DNA of 64,000 bases from Jatrophihabitans sp. GAS493 (GCF_900230215.1 NZ_LT907982.1:2170001-2234000); one strand, 5' to 3'. Positions 10,085 through 18,737 are shown, counted from the first letter of the stretch. Numbers and translations: made by a program. Notes: a model not told the origin generated them from the sequence alone.

Positions 10085-10726
10085 GTGGGTCCAGTGCTGA
10101 TAGGCGGAAACAAGGACGCGGCGAACTACGGCCAGGCGGTGCTCACCGGCGAGCTCGTACGGCTTCGAGCCACCCGCTCCGAAGATCTCGACCTGCTCGC
10201 CCGATGGCAGCAGGACCCGAGCGTGCTCGTCACCCTGCAGGGGTGGCTCAGGCCGCCGTCGGAGGCGGCGGCCAAGGCGTCCACGGCCGAGCGAACCGCC
10301 AACGACGGGGACGGCAAGGTTGGGTTCGCGATCGAGACACGATGGAGCGCCGCCGTGGAGCCGACGCTCATCGGCCAGATCAACGCCTTCGACATCCGCC
10401 CCCAGGGTCGCTCGGCGAGCGTCGGCGTCTTTCTCGGGCCAGAGTTCAGCGGCCATGGTTACGGCACGGACGCGTTACGCACGATGGTGGGTTACCTCTT
10501 CCGCGAGGTGGGGCTGCATCGGGTCCAGCTCGCGGTGGCCGACTTCAACACGGCCGGCCGACAGGCCTATCGCAAGGCCGGCTTCGTCGAGGAGGGGTGC
10601 CGCCGGAAGGCCATCTTCCATGACGGCGGCTGGCATGACGAGATCCAGCTGGCGATCCTCAGCCCTGAGTGGGCGCCGGGTGCGAGTCAGGGCGGCACCG
10701 GTCCCGTTGGAGGCGCGTCGTCATGA
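10085..10726 (+). CDS. GNAT family N-acetyltransferase (RimJ/RimL type), copy 1
   Basis: A 213-aa GNAT protein. The acetyl-CoA-binding region is visible as VGVFLGPEFSGHGYGTDALR, followed by YLFREVGLHRVQLAVADFN and a typical RKAGFVEEGCRRKA ending. Members acetylate N-terminal amines of proteins or small molecules; the substrate is unknown. GTG at 10085 is used, with GTG at 10094 also possible. It is followed by a clear paralogue whose ATG overlaps its stop, so the two form a tandem duplicate operon behind rdgB. Confidence 0.85.
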   Translation: MGPVLIGGNKDAANYGQAVLTGELVRLRATRSEDLDLLARWQQDPSVLVTLQGWLRPPSEAAAKASTAERTANDGDGKVGFAIETRWSAAVEPTLIGQINAFDIRPQGRSASVGVFLGPEFSGHGYGTDALRTMVGYLFREVGLHRVQLAVADFNTAGRQAYRKAGFVEEGCRRKAIFHDGGWHDEIQLAILSPEWAPGASQGGTGPVGGASS

Positions 10727-11319
10727 GCGAGCTGACCAACTCCGACTCCGCCCGCGAGTACGCCGAATCGGTGCTGGTGGGCGAGCGGGTCCGGTTCCGA
10801 GGCACGCGCGAGGATGACCTGGCCACGCTGGTCGTCTGGCAGACCAACCCCCGCGTGCTGGCGACGCTGACTGACTGGGTGATACCGGTGTCCGAGGCCG
10901 CCGCCCGGGAGAGGTTCGCCGAGTGGAGTGCCAATCAGGGCAACGACATCGGCTTCTCGGTCGAGACGCGGCCCACCCCCGACGCCGAGCCGGAGCTGAT
11001 CGGCCACGTCGGCGCCTTTGGGATCCGCCCACAGGGGCGCTGCGCGACGCTCGGTCTCCTCATCGGCCCTGAGCACGCCCGGCACGGTTACGGCACCGAT
11101 GCCATCCGCCTCATCATCAGCTACCTCTTCCGGGAGGTCGGGCTGCATCGCGTGCAGGCGACCGTGGCCGCCTTCAATGTCGCCAGTCTGTACGCCTGCG
11201 CACGAGCCGGGTTGATCGAGGAGGGTCGGCGGCGAGAGGCCGTCTTCCATGACGGCGCGTGGTACGACGAGGTGCTGGTGTCGATCCTGGACGAGGAGTG
11301 GCTAGCCCCGCCACAGTGA
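10723..11319 (+). CDS. GNAT family N-acetyltransferase (RimJ/RimL type), copy 2
   Basis: A 198-aa paralogue of the preceding gene. Both share IRPQGR, GP-E---HGYGTDA-R, YLFREVGLHRVQ and an IEEGRRREAVFHDG-type C-terminus. It is translationally coupled through an ATGA overlap at 10723. Substrate unknown. The two copies have diverged in the N-terminal third, which in this fold shapes the acceptor site, so they may act on different substrates or as a heterodimer (inference). Confidence 0.86.
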   Translation: MSELTNSDSAREYAESVLVGERVRFRGTREDDLATLVVWQTNPRVLATLTDWVIPVSEAAARERFAEWSANQGNDIGFSVETRPTPDAEPELIGHVGAFGIRPQGRCATLGLLIGPEHARHGYGTDAIRLIISYLFREVGLHRVQATVAAFNVASLYACARAGLIEEGRRREAVFHDGAWYDEVLVSILDEEWLAPPQ

Positions 11320-11355
11320 GAAGCGTCCGCCGAGCGGGGGCGCGTCCGAGCGGGA

Positions 11356-13248
11356 TCAGGCGACGATCTGGCTGATGAGCCAGGCCTCGCTGCTGACCTG
11401 CTTCATCGACGTGCTCGGCACCGGATTGAGCGGAGCGTCCTGATGCTGTGGTGCCGGGCGTCCGAAGAAGTAGCCCTGCGCATGCGAGCAGCCGAGCTCG
11501 GTCAGCACCCGCGCCTGGCGTGCGGTCTCCACACCCTCGGCCACGATCTTCAGGTCCAGCGCCATCGCCATCGCAACGATCGCCCGCAGCACTGGCATCT
11601 CACCGCCCTGCTCCGGTATCGCCGCGACGAAGGACTGGTCGACCTTCAGCACGTTCGCCGGCAGGTTCTCCAGGCGGTTCAACGACGAGTAGCCGGTGCC
11701 GAAGTCGTCGATGGCGATCCGTACGCCGAGTTCGCGCAGGTCACGCAGCACGGCGAGAACCCGCAGGTGGTCGGCGTCGAAGGTCGACTCGGTGACCTCG
11801 ATGATCAGCGCGGACGGGTCCAGGTCGGCTTCGGCGAGGGCCTGGGCGACGTAGTCCCCGTATTCGGGGTTGGTCAGTTCGTGGCCGGAGGCGTTCACCG
11901 AGATCGATCGCGGCACACCGGTCTCGCGGATGTGCGCCGCGGTGCGGGCGCACGCCTCACGCAGCATCCAACGCCCGAGGACATGAATCGCCCCGCTGGT
12001 CTCGGCCAGCTGGATGAACTCGCCCGGGGCGACCATCCCGCGTTCCGGGTGGTTCCACCGGATCAGCGCCTCGTCGCCGGTGACCGCCCCGCGCTTGAGG
12101 TCGACGATCGGCTGGAAGTAGACCTCGAACTGCCCGTCCTGCAGGGCGCGGTACAGCTGCGCCGCGGCCGAGGCGTCGTCGACGACGCCGAACTGGGAGG
12201 TCTGGCCACCGCCGCCACTCTTGGCGTTGTACAGCGCCACGTCGGCGCGGCCGAGCAGCTTCGACTGGGAGTCGTCCGGGCGAAGTTCCGCCACGCCGGC
12301 CGAGAACGACGCCTCATGTAGCACCGCGGCGCGAAGCGAATCGGCCAGACCCGCCGCCCGATTGGCTGTGTAGCCGGGGAGGATGAGCGCGAACTCGTCG
12401 CCGCCCTGCCGGCAGAGCACCTTCGAGCGGGAGACCATCGGCTTCCAGATCGCGGCGAGCGCGCTCAGTAAGCGGTCACCCTCGCTGTGCCCGGCGAGGT
12501 CGTTCACCGACTTGAAGTCGTCGAGATCCATCACCACTACGGCCAGCGGGCTCTCGTTGCGCTGCGCGTCGGCGATCGCCTGGGTCAGGCGCAGTTCGAA
12601 GCCGAGACGGCTGTAGAGCCCGGTGAGTGGATCACGTTCGGCTGCCGCCGCGGCCCGGGTCAGCCAGACCACGGCGAAGGCCAGGATGACGAGGCAGCCC
12701 TGCAGGTAGAGCACCTGGGCCTCGATCAGGCCGCTGTAGTGGAAGGCGAAAGCCGAGCAGGCCTCGACCAACGCGATGTGCGCCAGCGCCGCCCCCCACG
12801 GGAAGTAGAAGGAGGCCCCCAGCACCACGAGCATGAACATGATCGCGTCGTCGAGGGCGGAGACCTGGTCGTCCGGCCCAACCATGCAGACGGCGACCGT
12901 GATGATGACCGTCGCTGAGACGAGCAGGGGATGAAAGGCGATGTGCGGTATGCGGTGGCCGACGGCGATCGTGACAATCCCGGAGATGATCGTGACAACC
13001 GCCACCGCGGTGAGGAGAGTCGTGTTCGGCAGCGGGACCGGTTGCAGGTAAAGCCCGCAGATCCCGAAGACGCCCGCGATGATGAAGGCCAGGCCGGTGG
13101 TGGAGGCGATGATGCGGACCCCGCCGACGGCCGGCTTTCGCTGGGCGGCGGCCCAGATGACGCGTAGGCGGTACCGCAGCACGGCACGCAGCGTGACCGC
13201 ATGGGTCGCGGCGACCGGCGCGGAGCCACTTACTTCGTGCATTCTCAC
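11356..13248 (-). CDS. Membrane-bound GGDEF-EAL cyclic-di-GMP signalling protein
   Basis: About 630 aa. The first 200 residues hold roughly six membrane helices. A GGDEF domain follows with an intact GGDEF at 282-286, then an EAL domain with DEALIRW (EAL at 393-395), EVTES, IDDFGTGYSS, KVDQSF and VAEGVET all present. It could therefore both make and degrade c-di-GMP. The allosteric I-site RxxD expected five residues before GGDEF reads R-S-K-V, so product inhibition is probably lost. Start GTG 13248 or ATG 13242, two codons later. No ribosome-binding site stands out. Confidence 0.92.
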   Translation of the reverse strand: MRMHEVSGSAPVAATHAVTLRAVLRYRLRVIWAAAQRKPAVGGVRIIASTTGLAFIIAGVFGICGLYLQPVPLPNTTLLTAVAVVTIISGIVTIAVGHRIPHIAFHPLLVSATVIITVAVCMVGPDDQVSALDDAIMFMLVVLGASFYFPWGAALAHIALVEACSAFAFHYSGLIEAQVLYLQGCLVILAFAVVWLTRAAAAAERDPLTGLYSRLGFELRLTQAIADAQRNESPLAVVVMDLDDFKSVNDLAGHSEGDRLLSALAAIWKPMVSRSKVLCRQGGDEFALILPGYTANRAAGLADSLRAAVLHEASFSAGVAELRPDDSQSKLLGRADVALYNAKSGGGGQTSQFGVVDDASAAAQLYRALQDGQFEVYFQPIVDLKRGAVTGDEALIRWNHPERGMVAPGEFIQLAETSGAIHVLGRWMLREACARTAAHIRETGVPRSISVNASGHELTNPEYGDYVAQALAEADLDPSALIIEVTESTFDADHLRVLAVLRDLRELGVRIAIDDFGTGYSSLNRLENLPANVLKVDQSFVAAIPEQGGEMPVLRAIVAMAMALDLKIVAEGVETARQARVLTELGCSHAQGYFFGRPAPQHQDAPLNPVPSTSMKQVSSEAWLISQIVA

Positions 13249-13416
13249 CGAGACATTCCATGTCGGAGCTACGCCGTGTCTCCCACGGCTCGAAGCAAGC
13301 AGTCTCTCCTAGCTGGCCGCTCTTCGCACTTCGAAAAATGCGGCCCTCAGAAAATGCGCAGCCGGCTCCGCGGGTCTGTCCGCTGGTCGGTCCGAGCCGG
13401 CGCGCGGCGGATCCGG

Positions 13417-15030
13417 CTAGTGTCCGCCGTGCTCCTCGAGGGCGATCTCGTCGGAGGCGGAGACGCCGGCCGGCAGGTCAACCGTGGTCTTCGGTCCGGT
13501 GAACCAGTGCTTCACCGACAGGTGCCAGTAGATCCAGAGCAGAATCAGCGCTCCGATCACGATGATCGGGGTGTAGTTGACGTACTTCCAGGCGAACCCG
13601 GGGCTCCAGGGGACACCGAGGGCGGAGGTCGGGAAGAGGGCCACCAGAGACGTCACGAGAATCTCGGCGACCGCGATCAGGCACATCCACTTGTACTTCG
13701 CGCCCAGCGTCCAGGCGCCGGCGACGAACTTGGAGCCGGCCTTCCAGCGCAGGAAGATGGGGATGGCAAAGGCCAGATAAAGCCCGACCACCCCGATCGA
13801 GACCACGGCGTAGAAGGCGATCGGCACGATGATCGGCGCGTCGGCCGTGCCGACGTTGACCTTCACCAGCGCCGGCAGGGTGATGATGACGGCGATGATG
13901 GCCGAGGCGATGACCCCGTGCACCGGAACCTTGTTCTTGTTCAGCTTCGACCAGTAGCGCGAGCCCGGCACCGCCCGGTCACGACTGAAGGCGTAGAGCA
14001 TCCGGGTGGTGCTGGTCATGCAGGCGCAGGTGCAGAAGAACTGCCCGGCGGCCGAGATGAAGAGCACGGTGCCGGCCCAGCCCGAGGTGAGCGCCTGGTT
14101 GAAGATCGTGGCCACCGCGCCACCTCCGGCGGTGACACCGTCCTTGTCCTGCACCGCGAAGAGGAAGGCGAGCAGCAGGATCCAGCCTCCGATGGCCGAG
14201 TAGAAGATCGACTGCCAGATGCCGCGGGCCGCGGAGCCAGCGGCACTCTTCGTCTCCTCGGAGAGGTGGGCCGAGGCGTCATAGCCGGTGATCGTGTACT
14301 GGGTCAGGATCATCGAGATCGGCAGGACGCAGAGGATGAAGCCGATGCTCCCGGTCTCACCGCCGAAGAATCCGCTGTTGTTGACGGTGCCGGTGAAGAC
14401 GGATTTGACGCTGGCGTGGTGCGCCCCCGGCTTCAGGGCGAAGATCAGGATCGCGACGACGGCCGCGGCGCCGAAGACGTGCCACCAGACGGAGATGTTG
14501 TTCAGCACGGCCAGCAGATGACTGGAGAAGATGTTCACCATCGCGGCCAGGGCCAGAACGATGATGAAGTAGACGAAGATCCGGTGCAGGTCACCCGCGG
14601 TGTAGCCACTGTCGAAGGTGCCGAGCGTGAGGTCGGTGAAGGTGGCGCAGCCGTAAGCCACCGAGGCGTCGATGGCCAGCAGACCGATCAGGTTGAGCCA
14701 GCCGGTGTAGAAGCCGGCCTTGGGGCCGCCGAGCTTCGAGGCCCACCAGTAGATACCGCCCGAGGTCGGGAAGGCCGAGACGAGTTCGGACATGCAGAGC
14801 CCGATGATCAGGATGAGGGTCGCGACGATCGGCCAGCCCCAGGCAATCGCCGCCGGGCCACCGTTGTTCCAACCCAGGCCGAAGCTGGTGAAACATCCGG
14901 CCAGGATCGAGATGATCGAGAAGGAGATGGCAAAGTTGGAGAAGCCGGACCAGGAACGGTTGAGCTCCTGCTTGTAGCCGAGTTCTGCGAGTCGACGCTC
15001 GTCCTCGCTAAGCTCGGTGACCTCGGTCAT
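13417..15030 (-). CDS. APC-superfamily amino acid/amine permease
   Basis: A 537-aa transporter with about 12 membrane segments. The start (ELNRSWSGFSNFAISFSIIS), AFPTSGGIYWWASKLGG and GYDASAHLSEET are typical of the amino acid-choline transporter group that includes GABA and putrescine importers. It is monocistronic and divergent from the MBL-Rieske gene. The window also has a gamma-glutamyl amine degradation operon at 21.9-27 kb, for which this could supply substrate, but the 8-kb distance makes that a guess. A 637-aa open frame on the opposite strand is an artefact of high GC. Confidence 0.88.
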   Translation of the reverse strand: MTEVTELSEDERRLAELGYKQELNRSWSGFSNFAISFSIISILAGCFTSFGLGWNNGGPAAIAWGWPIVATLILIIGLCMSELVSAFPTSGGIYWWASKLGGPKAGFYTGWLNLIGLLAIDASVAYGCATFTDLTLGTFDSGYTAGDLHRIFVYFIIVLALAAMVNIFSSHLLAVLNNISVWWHVFGAAAVVAILIFALKPGAHHASVKSVFTGTVNNSGFFGGETGSIGFILCVLPISMILTQYTITGYDASAHLSEETKSAAGSAARGIWQSIFYSAIGGWILLLAFLFAVQDKDGVTAGGGAVATIFNQALTSGWAGTVLFISAAGQFFCTCACMTSTTRMLYAFSRDRAVPGSRYWSKLNKNKVPVHGVIASAIIAVIITLPALVKVNVGTADAPIIVPIAFYAVVSIGVVGLYLAFAIPIFLRWKAGSKFVAGAWTLGAKYKWMCLIAVAEILVTSLVALFPTSALGVPWSPGFAWKYVNYTPIIVIGALILLWIYWHLSVKHWFTGPKTTVDLPAGVSASDEIALEEHGGH

Positions 15031-15336
15031 GAGATTTCCCCCGTCGTGTTCGGAAAGTGGCGGACCCGAATGAGTCAGCCCGGACCAGCCATGTGGCGCT
15101 GCGCAGCGGAGTGAAGGGTTAGGAGAGCGAACGATCGTGAGGCGATGTTAGACACCTCACCCATAAACGGTCTAGTACCCAAACCTTTAATCGGCGCGTC
15201 GTGCCGGTTCCGGCATGAACGCGACGTGGCTGTGCGCCCTTCGGACGCGGTGCCGCTACCGTTGGGTGGGGGTCGGACAGGCCCCGGCGGGGCGCACAGC
15301 CGTGCCGGCAGTTGAGTGAAGCGGAGCCAGTTTTCT
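15031..15336. other. 306-bp divergent intergenic region
   Basis: Gap between the leftward permease and the rightward MBL-Rieske gene, so it should carry two promoters. The middle part (about 15130-15200) is less GC-rich than its surroundings. No convincing operator, riboswitch or RNA gene was recognised. Confidence 0.5.
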
Positions 15337-16917
15337 ATGCGAATCACCGGATTAGGTCATGCCAGCGCGTTGATCGAGACGCGTTTCGGCAGCATCCTCA
15401 CCGATCCCTGGGTGAATCCGGCCTACTTCGGCTCCTGGTTTCCGTTCCCGGACAACTCCCAGCTGGATTGGGAGACGCTGGGCCAGGCGGACTACCTCTT
15501 CGTCTCGCATCTGCACCACGACCACTTCGACCCCGAGCACCTGCGTCGCTTCATCAGCAAGGACGCGACCGTGCTGCTGCCGGCCTTCCCGACGTCGGAG
15601 CTGGAGGATGCCCTGCGCGATCTGGGCTTCCACTCCTTCGTCAAGACGGTCTCGGAGGAGGTCGTCGAAGTCGACGGCCTGCAGATCATGATCCAGTCGC
15701 TCACCTCGCCGACCGACGGCCCGATCGGCGACTCGTCGCTCTGGGTCAGTGATGGCACCACCCGGCTGCTCAACCAGAACGACGCTCGACCCTCCAACCT
15801 CGACCGCTTTCTGGAGCTCGGCCCGGTCGACGCGTACTTGATCCAGTTCTCCGGCGCGATCTGGTTCCCGATGGTCTACGAGCTGCCGAAGCGAGCCAAA
15901 GAGGCGCTCGGCGCGACGAAGCGGGCCCGTCAGTTCGACCGGTCACTGCGCTACATCGAAGAGCTCGGAGCGAAGTACGTCTACCCGACGGCTGGACCAC
16001 CCTGCTTCCTGGACGAGGAACTCTGGGGCTTCAACGACATCTTCGACGACGAGTCGAACATCTTCCCCGACCAGAGCGTCTACCTGCGATTCCTGCAGGA
16101 GAAGGGGCACGACGAGGGGCGGCTGCTGCTGCCCGGAAGCGTCACCAACGTCACCGAGGCGGGCGCGCCGGTGCACCACCCGATCAGCGACTCCGAGGTC
16201 GAGGCGCTCTTTGCCGACAAGACGAGCTACCTGCGCGCCATGCAGGCCCGGCGGATGCCTGAGGTCGAGGCGCTGAAGAAGACCTGGGCCCACCCGGAGA
16301 TCGACGTTCTCACCGCGTTGCAGGAGTGGTTCACCCCGCTGCTGGTCGAGGCCGACCAGATGGCCGCGGGCATCAACGGCGGAGTCCGGATCACCGCCGA
16401 GGACGCCGAGCGCGGTGACGTCGACCTGATCCTCGATTTCGAAACCCGCGAGGTGCGGGCCTACAACGAGGAGAAGGTGCGCTACCGCTTCCGCACCCGC
16501 CGGGCCTACCTGGAGCACCTGATCTTCGAGCACGAGATCGACTGGGTGAACAGCCTCTTCCTCTCCTGCCGCTTCTCGGCGCTGCGCATCGGGCCGTACA
16601 ACGAATTCATCTACACGTTCTTCAAGTGCTTGTCGGAGGAGCGGCTCAACTACGCCGAGGGTTGGTTCGCCGAGAAGAACAACGACGACGAGACGATCGT
16701 GATGGACGGCTGGGAGATCCAGCGGCGCTGCCCACATCTCAAGGCCGATCTCACCCGCTTCGGGGAGATTGAGGACGGCGTGCTGACCTGCCAGATGCAC
16801 GGCTGGAAGTGGCGCCTGGCCGACGGGAAGTGCCTGAGCTCAGTCGGCACCGAGCTGCGCAGTGCGCCGGTCGGCGAGGCGGCCACCGAGTCAGCCGGCG
16901 CGGCCGCCAGCAGTTAG
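15337..16917 (+). CDS. Metallo-beta-lactamase-fold hydrolase fused to a C-terminal Rieske domain
   Basis: A 526-aa protein. Residues 1-250 are an UlaG/RomA-like MBL fold with H58-L-H60-H61-D62-H63; the middle 250-440 is helical and unassigned. The C-terminus carries a Rieske [2Fe-2S] site: C465-P-H467 and C485-Q-M-H488, followed by GWKW. The combination of MBL and Rieske domains is known in CMP-Neu5Ac hydroxylase, where the order is reversed. An oxidation using the Rieske centre is possible, but no substrate can be named. ATG 15337 is preferred to GTG 15316 because the MRITGLGHAS strand begins there. Confidence 0.82.
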   Translation: MRITGLGHASALIETRFGSILTDPWVNPAYFGSWFPFPDNSQLDWETLGQADYLFVSHLHHDHFDPEHLRRFISKDATVLLPAFPTSELEDALRDLGFHSFVKTVSEEVVEVDGLQIMIQSLTSPTDGPIGDSSLWVSDGTTRLLNQNDARPSNLDRFLELGPVDAYLIQFSGAIWFPMVYELPKRAKEALGATKRARQFDRSLRYIEELGAKYVYPTAGPPCFLDEELWGFNDIFDDESNIFPDQSVYLRFLQEKGHDEGRLLLPGSVTNVTEAGAPVHHPISDSEVEALFADKTSYLRAMQARRMPEVEALKKTWAHPEIDVLTALQEWFTPLLVEADQMAAGINGGVRITAEDAERGDVDLILDFETREVRAYNEEKVRYRFRTRRAYLEHLIFEHEIDWVNSLFLSCRFSALRIGPYNEFIYTFFKCLSEERLNYAEGWFAEKNNDDETIVMDGWEIQRRCPHLKADLTRFGEIEDGVLTCQMHGWKWRLADGKCLSSVGTELRSAPVGEAATESAGAAASS

Positions 16918-16935
16918 GTCGCTGTCGCCGACCGG

Positions 16936-17571
16936 TCAGTGGTGGCGCTGCCCGGTGGCGGCGGCGAAGGCCCCGAGGCCAAGGTAGGCGAGGCCGCTCA
17001 CGTAGCGCTGCCGCCGAAGGATGGCCGGCCGGCGCTGCAGCAGCCGTCCGATCGAGCCGGAGCTGAAGGCGAAGACCAGGTCGAAGCTGAGCCCGACGAC
17101 GACGAAGATCGCGCCCAGTAGGAAGGTTTGGGCCGCCACCGGACCACGAGCCGGGTCGAGGAACTGCGGGAAGAACGCGACGAAGAAGAGGGCGACCTTC
17201 GGATTGGTGATCCCGACCAGGAAGGCCTCACGGGCCGAGCGGCGGGCGCTGGCCGGGGTCGAATCGAGCTGCCGCTCGATCTCGCCGCCACCGAGAATCG
17301 TCCGTAATCCTAGGTAGATTAAGTAAGCGGCGCCGGCGTAGCGGATCACCGAGAAGGCTATGGCCGATGATGCGAGGACCGCGCTGAACCCGAACGCGGT
17401 GGCCACCACGAAGACCGTGGTCGCGGCCTCGATGCCGAAGGCCGAGACGACGGCGGCCTGGCGACCGCTGCCGATACCGCGGGCCAGCAGGAAGAACATG
17501 TTCGGCCCCGGCAGCAGGATCAGCAGCACGGTGGCGCCGAGGAAGGAGAGCAGCACGGACGTGGTGGGCAC
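16936..17571 (-). CDS. LysE/RhtB family amino acid exporter
   Basis: A 211-aa inner-membrane protein with six predicted helices. It shows the family landmarks PGPNMFFLLARGI near residue 22, AGAAYLIYLGLR near 80-90 and GITNPKVALFFVAFFPQF near 120. Such proteins export amino acids or related metabolites by proton exchange; the substrate is not predictable. GTG start at 17571. It is convergent with the MBL-Rieske gene and divergent from the Zur-boxed bL36 gene. Confidence 0.88.
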   Translation of the reverse strand: MPTTSVLLSFLGATVLLILLPGPNMFFLLARGIGSGRQAAVVSAFGIEAATTVFVVATAFGFSAVLASSAIAFSVIRYAGAAYLIYLGLRTILGGGEIERQLDSTPASARRSAREAFLVGITNPKVALFFVAFFPQFLDPARGPVAAQTFLLGAIFVVVGLSFDLVFAFSSGSIGRLLQRRPAILRRQRYVSGLAYLGLGAFAAATGQRHH

Positions 17572-17622
17572 GTCCGAGACGTTACTGCCTGCCCGCCGCG
17601 GCTGCTCGGAATAGCGGGATGG

Positions 17623-17637
17623 TGAAAATCGTTCTCA
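17623..17637 (+). promoter_or_regulatory. Candidate Zur box
   Basis: TGAAAATCGTTCTCA is an imperfect palindrome (TGA.AA..TT.TCA) close to known actinobacterial Zur operators. It lies 26 bp before the start of a gene for the zinc-free type of bL36, a class of gene typically repressed by Zur when zinc is sufficient. Function inferred from motif plus target. Confidence 0.7.
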
Positions 17638-17662
17638 ATAACGTCTAGAGAGGACGGTCATC

Positions 17663-17785
17663 GTGAAGGCACGTAACTCGTTGAAGGCATTGAAGGCCAA
17701 GGACGGATCGATCGTGGTTCGTCGCCGTGGTCGCTCGTTCGTGATCAACAAGCGCAACCCGCGCTGGAACGCCCGGCAGGGCTAA
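17663..17785 (+). CDS. rpmJ: 50S ribosomal protein bL36, alternative zinc-independent form
   Basis: A 40-aa basic protein, [15 protein letters not shown]..., ending NPRWNARQG. It lacks the CxxC...C...H zinc ribbon of standard bL36, so it is the C-minus paralogue that replaces the zinc-containing form in zinc starvation. It starts with GTG after AGAGGACGG, and a Zur-like palindrome stands just upstream. Bacteria normally encode the standard copy in the rpsM-rpsK operon elsewhere. Confidence 0.93.
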   Translation: MKARNSLKALKAKDGSIVVRRRGRSFVINKRNPRWNARQG

Positions 17786-17835
17786 CCAGAGCGAACTGCC
17801 CGGCAGGCGGGTCAGCCTCGCCGGGCAGAATTCTG

Positions 17836-17909
17836 TGGGGCCGGAGGGACTCGAACCCTCACTGGTACGGACCTAAACCGTATGCCTCTGCCAATTGGGC
17901 TACGGCCCC
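17836..17909 (-). tRNA. tRNA-Leu(UAG), class I-like
   Basis: A 74-nt cloverleaf on the minus strand. The acceptor stem GGGGCCG/CGGCCCC pairs fully, the D arm contains GG, and the anticodon stem TACGG/CCGTA encloses loop TTTAGGT with anticodon TAG, which reads CUA leucine codons. The T arm is GAGGG-TTCGAGT-CCCTC and the discriminator base is A. No CCA is encoded. The variable region is only five bases, whereas bacterial tRNA-Leu normally has a long arm, so the identity deserves checking. It lies just downstream of bcp. Confidence 0.85.
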
Positions 17910-17956
17910 AAACCGTGCAACAGCCTAGCGTGACTCAGCCCGGGGCGGGTCAGAAC

Positions 17957-18421
17957 TCAGACCGACAGGTCGCGCCGCAGTTTCGCGACGTGACCGGTTG
18001 CCTTGACGTTGTACTGAGCCGTCTCGATCTTGCCCGCCTCGTCGACGACGAAGGTGGAGCGGATCACGCCGACGACGGTCTTGCCGTACATGGTCTTCTC
18101 GCCGAACGCCCCGTACGCCTTCAGCACCTCGCGGTCGGGGTCGCTCAGCAGCGGGAAGGTGAGCGCCTCGGCGTCGCGGAACTTGGCCAGCTTGGCTGGC
18201 TTGTCGGGCGAGATGCCGAGCACCGCGAACCCGGCGTCATTGAGTTCAGCGAGGTTGTCGCGGAAGTCGCAGGCCTGTTTGGTGCAGCCGGGGGTCGAGG
18301 CCGCCGGGTAGAAGTAGACGACGACCTTGCGGCCGCGGTAGTCGTCGAGCGAGACGTTCTGGCCGTCGGCGTCGGGCAGGGTGAAGTCCGGGGCTGAGTC
18401 CCCAGGGGCTAGGCGGGTCAT
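17957..18421 (-). CDS. bcp: Thioredoxin-dependent thiol peroxidase (Bcp/PrxQ)
   Basis: A 154-aa peroxiredoxin that reduces hydrogen peroxide and organic hydroperoxides with electrons from thioredoxin. The start is APGDSAPDFTLPD; the active-site segment is TPGCTKQACDFRD with peroxidatic Cys46 and the resolving Cys51 five residues on, as in the PrxQ subtype. ATG at 18421 gives the normal family length. It is divergent from the DUF3618 gene, an arrangement also seen around bcp in mycobacteria. Confidence 0.94.
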   Translation of the reverse strand: MTRLAPGDSAPDFTLPDADGQNVSLDDYRGRKVVVYFYPAASTPGCTKQACDFRDNLAELNDAGFAVLGISPDKPAKLAKFRDAEALTFPLLSDPDREVLKAYGAFGEKTMYGKTVVGVIRSTFVVDEAGKIETAQYNVKATGHVAKLRRDLSV

Positions 18422-18494
18422 GGCTCTCACGCTATCCGGTGGGCACCGACTAGGCTTGAGCGACCCGAACCAGTGAGACGAAGGGAAGTTAGAC

Positions 18495-18737
18495 GTGCCT
18501 CGTACGGCCGAACAGATCCAGCAGGAGATCGAGCAGGCTCGGGTATCGCTCGCGACCACCGTCGACGAGCTAGCTGAGCGGGCCAACCCGAAGCACATCG
18601 CCGATGATGCCAAGAACGCACTGCTGGCCCGGGCCCAGAGCCCACAGGGCAAGGCGGTCATCGGCGGGGTGAGCGTGTTGATCGTGGTCTATTTCGCGCG
18701 AAACCTGCGCAAGGCCAAGCGCAACCGGAATCGGTGA
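18495..18737 (+). CDS. Small DUF3618 membrane protein
   Basis: An 80-aa protein with the DUF3618 N-terminal helix pair (QIQQEIEQARVSLATTVDEL) and one C-terminal hydrophobic segment (KAVIGGVSVLIVVYFA) followed by a basic tail. GTG start at 18495, about 70 bp from the divergent bcp start. Its stop overlaps the purU start (GTGA). The function of the family is unknown; it is common next to bcp in actinobacteria. Confidence 0.85.
   Translation: MPRTAEQIQQEIEQARVSLATTVDELAERANPKHIADDAKNALLARAQSPQGKAVIGGVSVLIVVYFARNLRKAKRNRNR

Noticed and set aside
11340-11356. Frameshift or fusion between the GNAT and GGDEF-EAL genes
   Set aside because: The genes are convergent with intact stops; nothing suggests a joint product.
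13201-15114. 637-codon open frame on the plus strand
   Set aside because: It is antisense to the APC permease, has a biased Asp/Gly/Arg composition and no family pattern; such frames are common opposite high-GC genes.
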